Of a stretch of 64,000 nt of DNA, positions 47,521 through 58,536 are shown in pieces. Both the position numbers and the translations under genes were made by a program. The DNA is taken from positions 10,885,000-10,948,999 of the forward strand of contig CM076145.1 of assembly GCA_038025085.1 (NCBI GenBank), in the 5' to 3' direction. The DNA comes from Tetragonia tetragonoides (lineage: Eukaryota; Streptophyta; Magnoliopsida; Caryophyllales; Aizoaceae). The notes under the pieces are model-generated. The model worked only from the letters and a program-made list of their open reading frames with translations. It was not told the DNA's origin and made no database searches. How positions within the stretch are numbered: the first letter of the stretch is position 1; every line of letters begins with the position of its first letter.

Positions 47521-49257
47521 ATGGGTGAGCCCAACGAACTAGCAAAGTTGTTAACAGCCATGGAGGATCTTAGGACGTCTTTCAAATCTCAAGAAGAGCG
47601 GATGGCTGCTATGGAAAGAAGAAACCAAGAAGATAGGGAAAACATGGAGACAAGGATGCGCGGAATTCATTAGACAAACCACAACCGTGACCCCAACTTC
47701 GATGAGGAGTTTGAAGACACAAGTGGGACTAGAACCAATGACGCTCCTAAACCACGACACCCCTATGATGATGATAGGAACTTGAAAGTCGAACTCCCTG
47801 AATATGACGGTTCCTACGATCTAGAGGCCTTTCTTGATTGGCTTAGAACTATGGAGAGAGTCTTTGAATACAAGGAGTATGATGAGCGGCGAAGATGCAA
47901 GTTAGCCACGCTTAAACTCACCAAGCATGCTTCTTTTTGGTATGAAAAACTAAAGGCTCGACGCAAGAAGGACGGGAAAGCAAAGATTGAGACTTGGGAC
48001 AAACTCAAGAAACATTTAAACAACCGATTTTTGCCTAAAGACTTTGAGCAAGCACAGTTCTTGAAACTCACGTCCTTAAGCCAAGAAACCTCAAGTGTAC
48101 AAGACTACCTCCAAAAGTTTGAAAACGCGCACATGATGTGTGATCTTGTGGAGAGGAAAGAGTTAAAGATTGCAAGATTCATCAAAGGACTAAACTCAAC
48201 TCTAAGGTGCAAGGTGGAGCTTGTTCCTTACATATCCTTTGAGTATGTATGCAAGATAGCTCTCAAGATTGAGAGGCAAGAGAGGGAGCAACAATTAGTG
48301 CACCTACGAGCACAACAAGAATACCAACAAGCGCTTCAACATCGAAATCATAAGTTGGAGTACGTGAATGGGTGCATAATAAATGATCAACCCATCAATG
48401 AAGATAGGCTCTTTGTTGTGGATACATTCAAAGGAAAACCAGATCTTGATGATTACTTTAAAGATATTGTTCCTATTGAAGATTCACAAGAAAATACCAA
48501 TAACATTGACCCCCTTATTGTTGTTCAAGTTAATAATTCAAGCCTACCAACTGTGGTTGATGAGTTTATCGAAGAAATATTCATTGAACCAGAAAATATT
48601 GGTGAGTTCCTTGATGATCTTGATTATATTGATGACATGCAAGAGAAATCCGAGATGGAGTTGGGACTTCTTGAATCTAGCTTTGATCAAGAACAAGAAA
48701 GAGATGTCCATCAAGAAGACAACAACAAGGCTCTTAACTTTGTGGGTTCATTGGATATTTGTAAAGAAAATTTGATGAATATACAGGTTCAGGAGAAGAT
48801 TACTACATACGAAGAATTGAGGACAATTCTTTTTGAAGAAAGGGAGATTGATGCGGGAGCAAGTATGCAAAGTAAACAGAACAACCAAGGAACTAGCAAG
48901 ATAACATCTATTCTTGTTTACATCGAGTTTCTTTGGTGGTTATGCATTAAATTGACTCCTACAAAGATAATTACATGGAGTTTACACACAAGATCGGGAT
49001 TAAAGCTCTTATTATATGATCTCATTCGTTATAAGGATTCCCGTAATTTTGACAGCTTCTACACTGGTTCGTATTTTGATCATAACTCACTCATACAACA
49101 TGGGATCATGGTGATTCAAAGTTCTGTAGAAAGCTGGAAAAGAGATCTAAAACTCCTATCTTTTGAGTTTTCCCATATTCGAAACGTAACAGGGTTTAAA
49201 AGGCGATTTAGTTTACAGTGGAAAGCTGTTCCCACGGGTTTGTGCCTTGGGCGCTAG
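47521..49257 (+). pseudogene. Gag-like gene of E4 with one nonsense codon
   Basis: From the ATG at 47521 the frame has 50 codons to TAG at 47671-47673 (Trp in E3 and E5), then remains open to 49257. A 4-codon ERMA repeat present in E3 is missing near codon 36. The gag core is complete (FLDWLRTMERVFEYKE, HASFWYEKLKARRK, LNNRFLP, IARFIKGLNSTLR). There is no zinc knuckle. The acidic linker FIEPENIGEFLDDLDYIDD and the polypurine-encoded EEREI come next, then about 136 codons inside the 3' LTR with ITWSLHTRSGLKLLLYD. The frame crosses the LTR border without a break. Residues downstream of the TAG could be made only by readthrough or from an internal start. Confidence 0.87.
48835..48848 (+). other. 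Polypurine tract of E4
   Basis: GAAGAAAGGGAGAT abuts TGATGCGG of the 3' LTR and is translated within the gag frame. Confidence 0.8.
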
Positions 49258-49676
49258 GTAATCAGTTGTTTAGTTCGATTTTGTTTAGTATTCCCTTAAT
49301 TAGTTAGAATATGTTTAGGAGAGTAATAATCTGATTGTTATTAGTATTAGAAGTCCATTAGGTATTAGGAAAACTGTTAATTAGCTCGTTTTACAATTGT
49401 AGTCAGTTTCGTAGTTAGTTTCCTACATGGACTAGGATTAGGATTCCGAATAGCTTTAGATTTCTTTGTCTATAAATAGGGGAGAGCTTTGCTATTGTAA
49501 ACTCGTGCTTTGATGATTAATTATTGAATACGTGAGTATTTACCCCTCAAACTGAGTGATTCAGGTTGAAACCCTTACGAGTGATTCGTGAGTTGTTCTT
49601 GAGTGATTCTTGAACAAGATCCCTTTGTGTGATACTATCAAAGGTTAATTTCCGTTTTGTTACTTATTTCACATCA
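48849..49676 (+). repeat. E4 3' LTR (828 bp)
   Basis: Pairs with 46530-47357. It ends CATCA, followed by AATGC and then R satellite. Confidence 0.94.
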
Positions 49677-52164
49677 AATGCAAACAAAGCTTTTGGGTGA
49701 TTTCATTTTGATGCATTCAAAACTTGGTAAACTACACCTTTGTCGTTTTAAAACCTTTTGGGTGCTTTCTCTGAAAATACAACACAAAAGAACTCAATCT
49801 CTTTCACCCTAGTCGTATGAGGTTTTAAAACGCGTATATGCATTAAAAAGGTGGAGTTAAAGCTTGTTTGTACTTGTAAACATCCTTAGTGTAGTTTCTC
49901 ACTCCAATGAATGCAAGCAACATTCTCATTTGGGTTCTTTTGTGTTGTATTTTTAGAGAAAGCACCCAAAAGCTTTGTTTGCATTCATTGGAGTGAGAAA
50001 CTACACCTAGGATGTTTACAAGTACAAACAAGCTTTAACTCAAGCTTTTGAATGTATTTACGCGTTTTAAAAGCTCATGTGACTAGGGTGAAAAAGATTG
50101 AGTTCTTTTGTGTTGTATATTAAGAGAAAGCACACAAACTCTTTGTTTGCATTCATTTGAGTGAGAAACTACACCAAGGATGTTTACAAGTACAAACAAG
50201 CTTTAACTCCACCTTTTGAATGCATTTACGCGTTTTAAAAGCTCATATGACTAGGGTGAAAAAGATTGAGTTCTTTTGTGTGGTATATAAAGAGAAAGCA
50301 TCCAAATACTTTGTTTGCATTCATTTGAGTGAGAAACTACACCAAGGATGTTTACAAGTACAAACAAGCTTTAACTCCACCTTTTGAATGCATTTACGCG
50401 TTTTAACAGCTCTTACATCTAGGGTGAAAGAGATTGAGTTCTTTTGTGCTGTATATTAAGAAAAATCACACAAATGCTTTGTTTGCAGTAGTTTGAGTGA
50501 GAAACTACACCAAGGATGTTTACAAGTACAAACAAGCTTCAACTGAAGCTTTTTATTGCATTTAAGCATTTTAACAGCTCTTACGACTAGGTTGAAAGTG
50601 ATTGAGATCTTTTGTGTTGTATATTAAGAGAAAGCACACAAATGCTTTGTTTGCATTCATTTGATTGTGATTCTACACCAAGGATGTCTACAAGTACATA
50701 CAAGCTTCAACTCAAGCTTTTGAATGCATTTACGCGTTTTAAAAGCTCATATGACTAGGGTGAAAAAGATTGAGTTCTTTTGTGTTGTATATTAAGAGAA
50801 AGCACCCAAATGCTTTGTTTGCATTCATTTGAGTGAGAAACTACACCTAGGATGCAAATGAATGCAAACAAAGCTTTTGGGTGCTTTCTCTGAAAATACA
50901 ACACAAAAGAACTCAATCTCTTTCACCCTAGTCGTATGAGGTTTTAAAACGCGTATATGCATTCAAAAGCTTAAGTTGAAGCTTGTTGGTACTTGTAAAC
51001 ATTCTTGGTGTAGTTTCTCCCTCAAATGAATGCAAACAAAGCATTTGGGTGCTTTCTCTTAATATACAACACAAAAGAACTCAATCTCTTTCACCCTAGA
51101 TGTAAGAGCTGTTAAAACGCGTAAATGCATTCAAAAGGTGGAGTTAAAGCTTGTTTGTACTTGTAAATATCCTTGGTGTAGTTTCTCACTCAAATGAATG
51201 CAAAACAAGTATTTGGATGCTTTCTCTTTTTATACCACACAAAAGAACTCAATCTTTTTCACCCTAGTCATATGAGCTTTTAAAACGCGTAAATGCATTC
51301 AAAAGGTGGAGTTAAAGCTTGTTTGAACTTGTAAACATCCTTGGTGTAGTTTCTCACTCAAATGAATGCAAACAAAGCATTTGTATGCTTTCTCTTAATA
51401 TACAACACAAAAGAACTCAATCTCTTTCACCCTAGTCGTAAGAGCTGTTAAAATGCTTTTGAATGCATTTACGCGTTTTAAAACTCAATCTCTTTTGTAA
51501 AACTCAAACCCGTAAAAAGCCTTTTGTAAATCCATTACACCAATCCTAGTACTTATCAGAAACTCAATCTCTTTTCGCCTAGTCGTAAGAGCTGTTAAAA
51601 TGCGTAAATGCATTCAAAAGCTTGACTTGAAACTTGTTTGAACTTGTAAACATCCTTGGTGTATTTTTTCACTCAAATTAATGCAAAGAAAGCATTTGGG
51701 TGCTTTCTCTTAATATAAAACACAATAGACCTCAACTCTTTCACCCAAGTCGTAAGAGCTGTTAAAACGCGTAAATACTTTCAAAATTTTGAGTTGAAGC
51801 TTGTTTGTACTTGTGAACATCCTTGGTTAAGTTTCTCACTCAAATGAATACAAACAAAGCTTTTGGATGCTTTGTATGCATTCATTTGAGTGAGAAACCA
51901 CACCAAGGATGTTTACAAGTACAAACAAGCTTCAACCGAAGCTTTTTATTTCAGTTAAGCATTTTAACAGCTCTTACGACTAGAGTGAAACAGATTGAGT
52001 TCTTTTGTGTTGTATATAAAGAGAAAGCACACAAATGCTTTGTTTGCATTCATTTGATTGTGAAACTACACCAAGGATGTTTACAAGAAAATAATAAACA
52101 TCCTTGGTGTAGTTTCTCACTCAAATAAATGCAAACAAAGCATTTGGGTGCTTTCTCTTAATAT
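49677..52164. repeat. 168-bp satellite array, block 9
   Basis: R to about 49900, passing the odd piece TTTTGATGCATTCAAAACTTGG shared with 58.56 kb, then a chimeric monomer. F to about 50840, R to 51455, a broken part (51455-51560, with repeated AAACTC pieces), R to 51860, F to 52085, R to the next island. No gene seen. Confidence 0.9.
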
Positions 52165-52353
52165 CACCCATTTTTAAATGAATGCTTTGTAAACACAAAG
52201 AGGAAATATGTGTTCAAACGTGATATTTGGATGCTTTTGATTAATATTCATGTGAGGATATGCATGTTTTATTATTGGTTATTGAACGAAAATTATGTTA
52301 ATAATTGTTCAATTGAATATAGCTCGAAATTGCTATTTTGTATCATGTTAGTA
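52165..52353. other. Non-satellite AT-rich island
   Basis: About 190 bp, mostly unlike the satellite apart from a short piece at its start. It contains GTTCAATTGAATATAGCTCG and similar AT-rich text. No ORF, terminal repeat or target duplication is evident. Origin unknown. Confidence 0.4.
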
Positions 52354-55300
52354 ACCCTAGATGTAAGAGCTGTTAAAACGCGTAAATGCATTCAAAAGGT
52401 GGAGTTAAAGCTTCTTTGTACTTGTAAACATCATAGGTGTAGTTTCACACTCAAATGAATGCAAACAAAGTATTTGGATGCATTCTCTTAATATACAAGC
52501 AAAAGAACCCAAATCTCTTTCACCCTACTCGTATGAGCTTTCAAAACGCGTAAATAGCATTCAAAAGGTTGAGTTGAAGCTTACTTGTACTTGTAAACAT
52601 CCTAGGTGTAGTTTCACACTCAAATGAATGCAAACAAAGTATTTGGATGCTTTCTCTTAATATACAACACAAAAGAACTCAAATCTCTTTCACCCTACTC
52701 GCATAAGCTTTTAAAAAGCGTAAATGCATTCAAAAGCTTGAGTTGAAGCTTGTTTGTACTTGTAAACATCATAGGTATAATTTCACACTCAAATGAATGC
52801 AAACAAAGTATTTGGATGCATTCTCTTAATATACAAGCAAAAAAACTCAAATCTCTTTCACCCTACTCGTATGAGCTTTCAAAACGCGTAAATGCATTCA
52901 AAAGCTTGAGTTGAAGCTTGTTTGTACCTGTAAACATCCAAGGTGTAGTTTCACACCCAAATGAATGCAAACAAACTATTTGGATGCTTTCTCTTAATAC
53001 ACAACACAAAAGAACTCAAAACGCGTAAATGCATTCAAAAGGTATTTACAAACAAGCTTCAACTCAAGCTTTTGAATGTATTTACGCGTTTTAACAGCTC
53101 TTACGATTAGGGTGAAAGAGATTGAGGTCTTTTGTGTTGTATATTAAGAGAAAGCACCCAAATGCATTGTTTGCATTCATTTGAGTGAGAAACTACACCA
53201 AGGATGTTTACAAGTACAAACAAGCTTTAACTCCACCTTTTGAATGCATTTACGCTTTGTTTGCATTCATTTGAGTTAGAAACTACACCAAAGATGTTTA
53301 CAAGTACAAAAAAGCTTTAACTCCACCTTTTGAATGCATTTACGCGTTTTAACAGCTCTTACATCTAGGGTGAAAGAGATTGAATTCTTTTGTGTTGTAT
53401 ATTAAGAGAAAGCAACCAAATGCTTTGTTTGCATTCATTTTATGGAGAAAATACACCAAGGATTTTTACAAGTACAAACAAGCTTTAACTCCACCTTTTG
53501 AATGCATTTACGCGTTTTAACAGCTCTTACATCTAGGGTGAAAGAGATTGAGTTCTTTTGTGTTGTATATTAAGAGAAAGAACCCAAATGCTTTGTTTGC
53601 ATTCATTAGAGGGAGAAACTACACCAAGGATGTTTACAAGTACAAAAAAGCTTCAACTCAAGCTTTTGAAAGCATTTACGCTTTTGAAAGCTTGAGTTGA
53701 AGCTTGTCTATACTTGTAAACATCCATGGTGTAGTTTCTCACTTAAATGAATGCAAACAAAGCATCTGGGTTCTTTACGACTAGGGTGAAAGAGATAGAG
53801 TTCTTTTGTGTTTAGGCGTTTTGAATGCATTTACGCGTTTCAAAACCTCATATGACTAGGGTGAAAGAGATTGAGTTCCCTCTACCCGACCCGTAAGAGC
53901 TTGAGTTGAAGCTTGTTTGTACTTGTAAACATCCTAGGTGTAGTTTCACACTCAAATGAATGCAAACAAAGCATTTGGGTGCTTTCTCTTAATATACAAC
54001 ACAAAAGACCTCTATCTCTTTCACCCTAGATGTAAGAGCTATTAAAACGCGTAAATGCATTCAAAAGCTTGAGTTGAAGCTTATTTGTACTTGTAAACAT
54101 CCTTGGTGTAGTTTCTCACTCAAATGAATGCAAACAAAGCATTTGGGTGCTTTCTCTTAATATACAACACAAAAGACCTCAATCTCTTTCACCCTAATCG
54201 TAAGAGCTGTTAAAACGCGTAAATACATTCAAAAGCTTGAGTTGAAGCTTGTCTGTACTTGTGAACATCCTTGGTTAAGTTCCTCACTCAAATGAATGCA
54301 AACTAAGCTTTTGGTTGCTTTGTATGCATTCATTTGAGTGAGAAACTACACCAAGGATGTTTACAAGTACAAACAAGCTTCAACTGAAGCTTTTTATTAC
54401 ATGTAAGCATTTTAACAGCTCTTACGACTAGGGTGAAAGAGATTGAGTTCTTTTGTGTTGTATATTAAGAGAAAGCACACAAATGCTTTGTTTGCATTCA
54501 TTTGATTGTGAAACTACACCAAGGATGTTTACAAGTACATACAAGCTTCAACTCAAGCTTTTGAATGCATTTACGCGTTTTAAAAGCTCATATGACTAGG
54601 GTGAAAAAGATTGAGTTCTTTTGTGTTGTATTTTAAGAGAAAGCAACCAAAAGCTTTGTTTGCATTCATTTCAGTGAGAAACTACACCAAGAATGTTTAC
54701 TAGTACAAACAAGCTTCAACTCAAGCTTTTGAATGCATTTACGCGTTTTAAAAGCTCATATGACGAGGGTGAAAGAGATTGAGTTCTTTTGTGTTGTATA
54801 TTAAGAGAAATCACCCAAATGGTTTGTTTGTATTCATTTGAGTGAGAAACTACACCAAGGATGTTTACAAGTACAAACAAGTTTCAACTCAAGCTTTTGA
54901 ATGCATTTACGCGTTTTAACAGCTCTTACGACTAGGCGAAAAGAGATTGAGTTCTTTTCTGTTGTATATTAAGAAAAAGCACCCAAATGCTTTGTTTGCA
55001 TTCATTTGAGTGTGAAATTACACCAAGCATGTTTACAAGTACAAACAAGCTTCAACTCAAGCTTTTGAATGCATATACGCGTTTTAAAACCTCATACGAC
55101 TAGGGTGAAAGAGATTGAGTTCTTTTGTGTTGTATATTAAGAGAAAGCACCCAAATGCTTTGTTTGCATTCATTTGAGGGAGAAACTACACCAAGGATGT
55201 TTACAAGTACAAACAAGATTTAACTCCACCTTTTGAATGCATTTACGCATTTTAACAGCTCTTACAACTAGGGTGAAAGAGATTGAGTTCTTTTGTGTTG

Positions 55301-55489
55301 TATATTAAGAGAAATCACCCAAATGGTTTGTTTGCATTCATTTGAGTGAGAAACTACACCAAGGATGTTTACAAGTACAAACAAGTTTCAACTCAAGCTT
55401 TTGAATGCATTTACGCGTTTTAACAGCTCTTACGACTAGGCGAAAAGAGATTGAGTTCTTTTGTGTTTTATATTAAGAAAAAGCTCGCA

Positions 55490-55820
55490 AATGCTTTGTT
55501 TGCATTTATTTGATTGTTTGTACTTGTAAATTCAAAAGGTGAATGCAAACAAAATTAAGAAACTGCTTAAAACGCGTATATGCATTCAAAAGCGTTTTAA
55601 AAGCTCATACGACAAGGGTGAAAGTGATTGAGTTCTTTTGTGTTGTATATTAAGAGAACGCACCCAAATGTTTTCTTTGCATTCATTTGAGTGAGAAACT
55701 ACACCAACAAGCTTCAACTTAAGCTTTTGAATGCATATACGCGTTTTAAACAGTTTCTTAATTTTGTTTGCATTCACCTTTTGAATTTACAAGTACAAAC
55801 AATCAAATGAATGCAAATAA
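55490..55820. repeat. Hairpin-forming inverted repeat in the array
   Basis: The joint TTGTACTTGTAAATTC through TTAAGAAACTGCTTAAAACG at about 55515-55580 returns as its reverse complement at about 55740-55815, separated by about 160 bp of F satellite. The same joint also occurs singly at about 46.39 and 58.39 kb. Confidence 0.8.
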
Positions 55821-56059
55821 AGCATTTGGGTGCTTTCTCTTAATATACAACACAAAAGAACTCAATCTCTTTCACCCTAGTCGTAAGAGCTGTTAAAACG
55901 CGTAAATGCATTCAAAACGCGTATATGCATTCAAAAGCTTGAGTTGAAGGTCTTTTGTTCTTGTAAACATCCTTGGTGTAGTTTCTCACTCAAATGAATG
56001 CAAACAAATCATATGGGTGCTTTCTCTTAATATACAGCACAAAAGACCTCAATCTCTTT

Positions 56060-58536
56060 AACCCTAGTCATATGAGCTTTTAAAACGCGTAAATACATTC
56101 AAAAGCTTGAGTTGAAGCTTGTTTCTACTTGTAAACATCCTTGGTGTAGTTTCTCACTCCAATGAATGCAAACAAAGCTTTTGGGTGCTTTCTCTGAAAA
56201 TACAACACAAAAGAAATCAATCTCTTTCACCCTAGTCGTATGAGGTTTAAAAACGCGTAAATGCTTTCAAAAGCTTGAGATGAAGCATGTTTGTACTTGT
56301 AAACATCCTTGGTGTAGTTTCTCACTCAAATTAATGCAAAGAAAGCATTTGGGTGCTTTCTCTTAATATACAACACAAAAGAACTCAATCTCTTTCACCC
56401 TAGATGTAAGAGCTGTTAAAACGCGTAAATGCATTCTAAAGGTGGAGTTAAAGCTTGTTTGTACTTGTAAACATCCTTGTTGTAGTTTCTCCCTCAAATG
56501 AATGCAAACAAAGCATTTGGGTGATTTCTCTTAATATGCAACACAAAAGACCTCAATCTCTTTCACCCTAGTCATATGAGCTTTTAAAACGCGTAAATAC
56601 ATTCAAAAGCTTGGTTTGAAGCTTGTTGGTACTTGTAAACATCCTTGGTTAAGTTTCTCACTCAAATGAATGCAAACAAAGCATTTGGTTGCTTTCTCTT
56701 AATATACAACACAAAAGAACTCAATCTTTTTCACCCTAGTCATATGATCTTTTAAAACGCGTAAATGCATTCAAAAGCTTGAGTTGAAGCTTGTTTGTAC
56801 TTGTAAAAAGATTGAGTTCTTTTGTGTTGTATATTAAGAGAACGAACCAAAATGTTTTCTTTGCATTCATTTGAGTGAGAAACTACACCAAAGACGTTTA
56901 CAAGTACCAACAAGCTTCAACTGATGCTTTTGAATGCATATACGCGTTTTAAAACCTCATACGACTAGGGTGAAAGAGATTGAGTTCTTTTGTGTTGTAT
57001 TTTCAGAGAAAGCACCCAAAAGCTTTGTTTGCATTCATTGGAGTGAGAAACTACACCAAGAATGTTTACAAGTACAAACAAGCTTCAACTCAAGCTTTTG
57101 AATGTATTTACGCGTTTTAAAAGCTCATATGACTAGGGTGAAAGAGATTGAGGTCTTTTGTGTTTTATATTCAGAGAAAGCACCCAAATGCTTTGTTTGC
57201 ATTCATTTGAGGGAGAAACTACACCAAGGATGTTTACAACTACAAACAAGCTTTAACTCCACCTTTTGAATAAATTTACGCGTTTTAACAGCTCTTACAT
57301 CTAGGGTGAAAGAGATTGAGTTCTTTTGTGTTGTATATTAAGAGAAAGCACCCAAATGCTTTCTTTCTTTGCATTAATTTGAGTGAGAAACTACACCAAG
57401 GATGTTTACAAGTACAAACAAGCTTCAACTCAAGCTTTTGAAAGCATTTACGCGTTTTAAAACCTCATACGACTAGGGTGAAAGATATTGAGTTCTTTTG
57501 TGTTGTATTTTCAGAGAAAGCACCCAAAAGCTTTGTTTGCATTCATTGGAGTGAGAAACTACACCAAGGATGTTTACAAGTACAAACAAGCTTCAACTCA
57601 AGCTTTTGAATGTATTTACGCGTTTTCAAAGCTCATATGACAAGGGTGAAAGAGATTGAGGTCTTTTGTGTTGTATATTAAGAGAAAGCACCCAAATGCT
57701 TTGTTTGCATTCATTTGAGGGAGAAACTACACCAAGGATGTTTAGAAGTACAAACAAGCTTTAACTCCACCTGTTGAATGCATTTATGCATTTTGACAGC
57801 TCTTACAACTAGGGTGAAAGAGATTGAGTTCTTTTGTGTTGTATATTAAGAGAAAGCACACAAGTGCTTGGTTTGCATTCACTTGAGTGAGAAACTACAC
57901 CAAGAATGTTTACAAGTACAAACAAGCTTCAACTCAAGCTTTTGAAAGCATTTACGCGTTTTAAAACCTCATACGACTAGGGTGAAAGATATTGAGTTCT
58001 TTTGTGTTGTATTTTAAGAGAAAGCACCCAAATGCTTTGTTTGCATTCATTTGAGGGAGAAACTACACCAAGGATGTTTAGAAGTACAAACAAGCTTTAA
58101 CTCCACCTGTTGAATGCATTTATGCATTTTAACAGCTCTTACAACTAGGGTGAAAGAGATTGAGTTCTTTTGTGTTGTATATTAAGAGACATCACCCAAA
58201 TGGTTTGTTTGCGTTCATTTGAGTGAGAAACTACACCAAGGATGTTTACAAGTACAAACAAGTTTCAACTCAAGCTTTTGAATGCATTTACACGTTTTAA
58301 CAGCTCTTACGACTAGGCGAAAAGAGATTGAGCTCTTTTGTGTTGTATATTAAGTAAAAGCTCGCAAATGCTTTGTTTGCATGCATTTGATTGTTTGTAC
58401 TTGTAAATTCAAAAGGTGAATGCAAACAAAGTTAAGAAACTGTTTAAAACGCGTACATGCATTCAAAAGCTTAAGTTGAAGCTTGTTGGTACTTGTAAAC
58501 ATTCTTGGTGTAGTTTCTCACTCCAATGAATGCAAT
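56060..58536. repeat. Segmental duplication, copy 2 (empty E4 site)
   Basis: Matches 43860-46529. At its right end CTCCAATGAATGCAATC runs straight through the position where copy 1 is interrupted by E4. The match resumes with the sequence found at 49677-49746 after E4. Confidence 0.82.

Larger units (their letters stand above)
46530..49676 (+). mobile_element. E4: complete gag-only LTR retrotransposon
   Basis: 3147 bp with two 828-bp LTRs, a PBS, a polypurine tract and target duplication AATGC (46525-46529 and 49677-49681). The uninterrupted form of the target site is present at about 58525-58600, so the insertion boundaries are doubly supported. It encodes gag only. The LTRs differ at about 18-20 positions by eye, giving an age similar to E3. 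Confidence 0.95.

Noticed and set aside
52210..52458. 82-codon frame across the AT-rich island
   Set aside because: Half satellite, no recognisable motif and an atypical composition.
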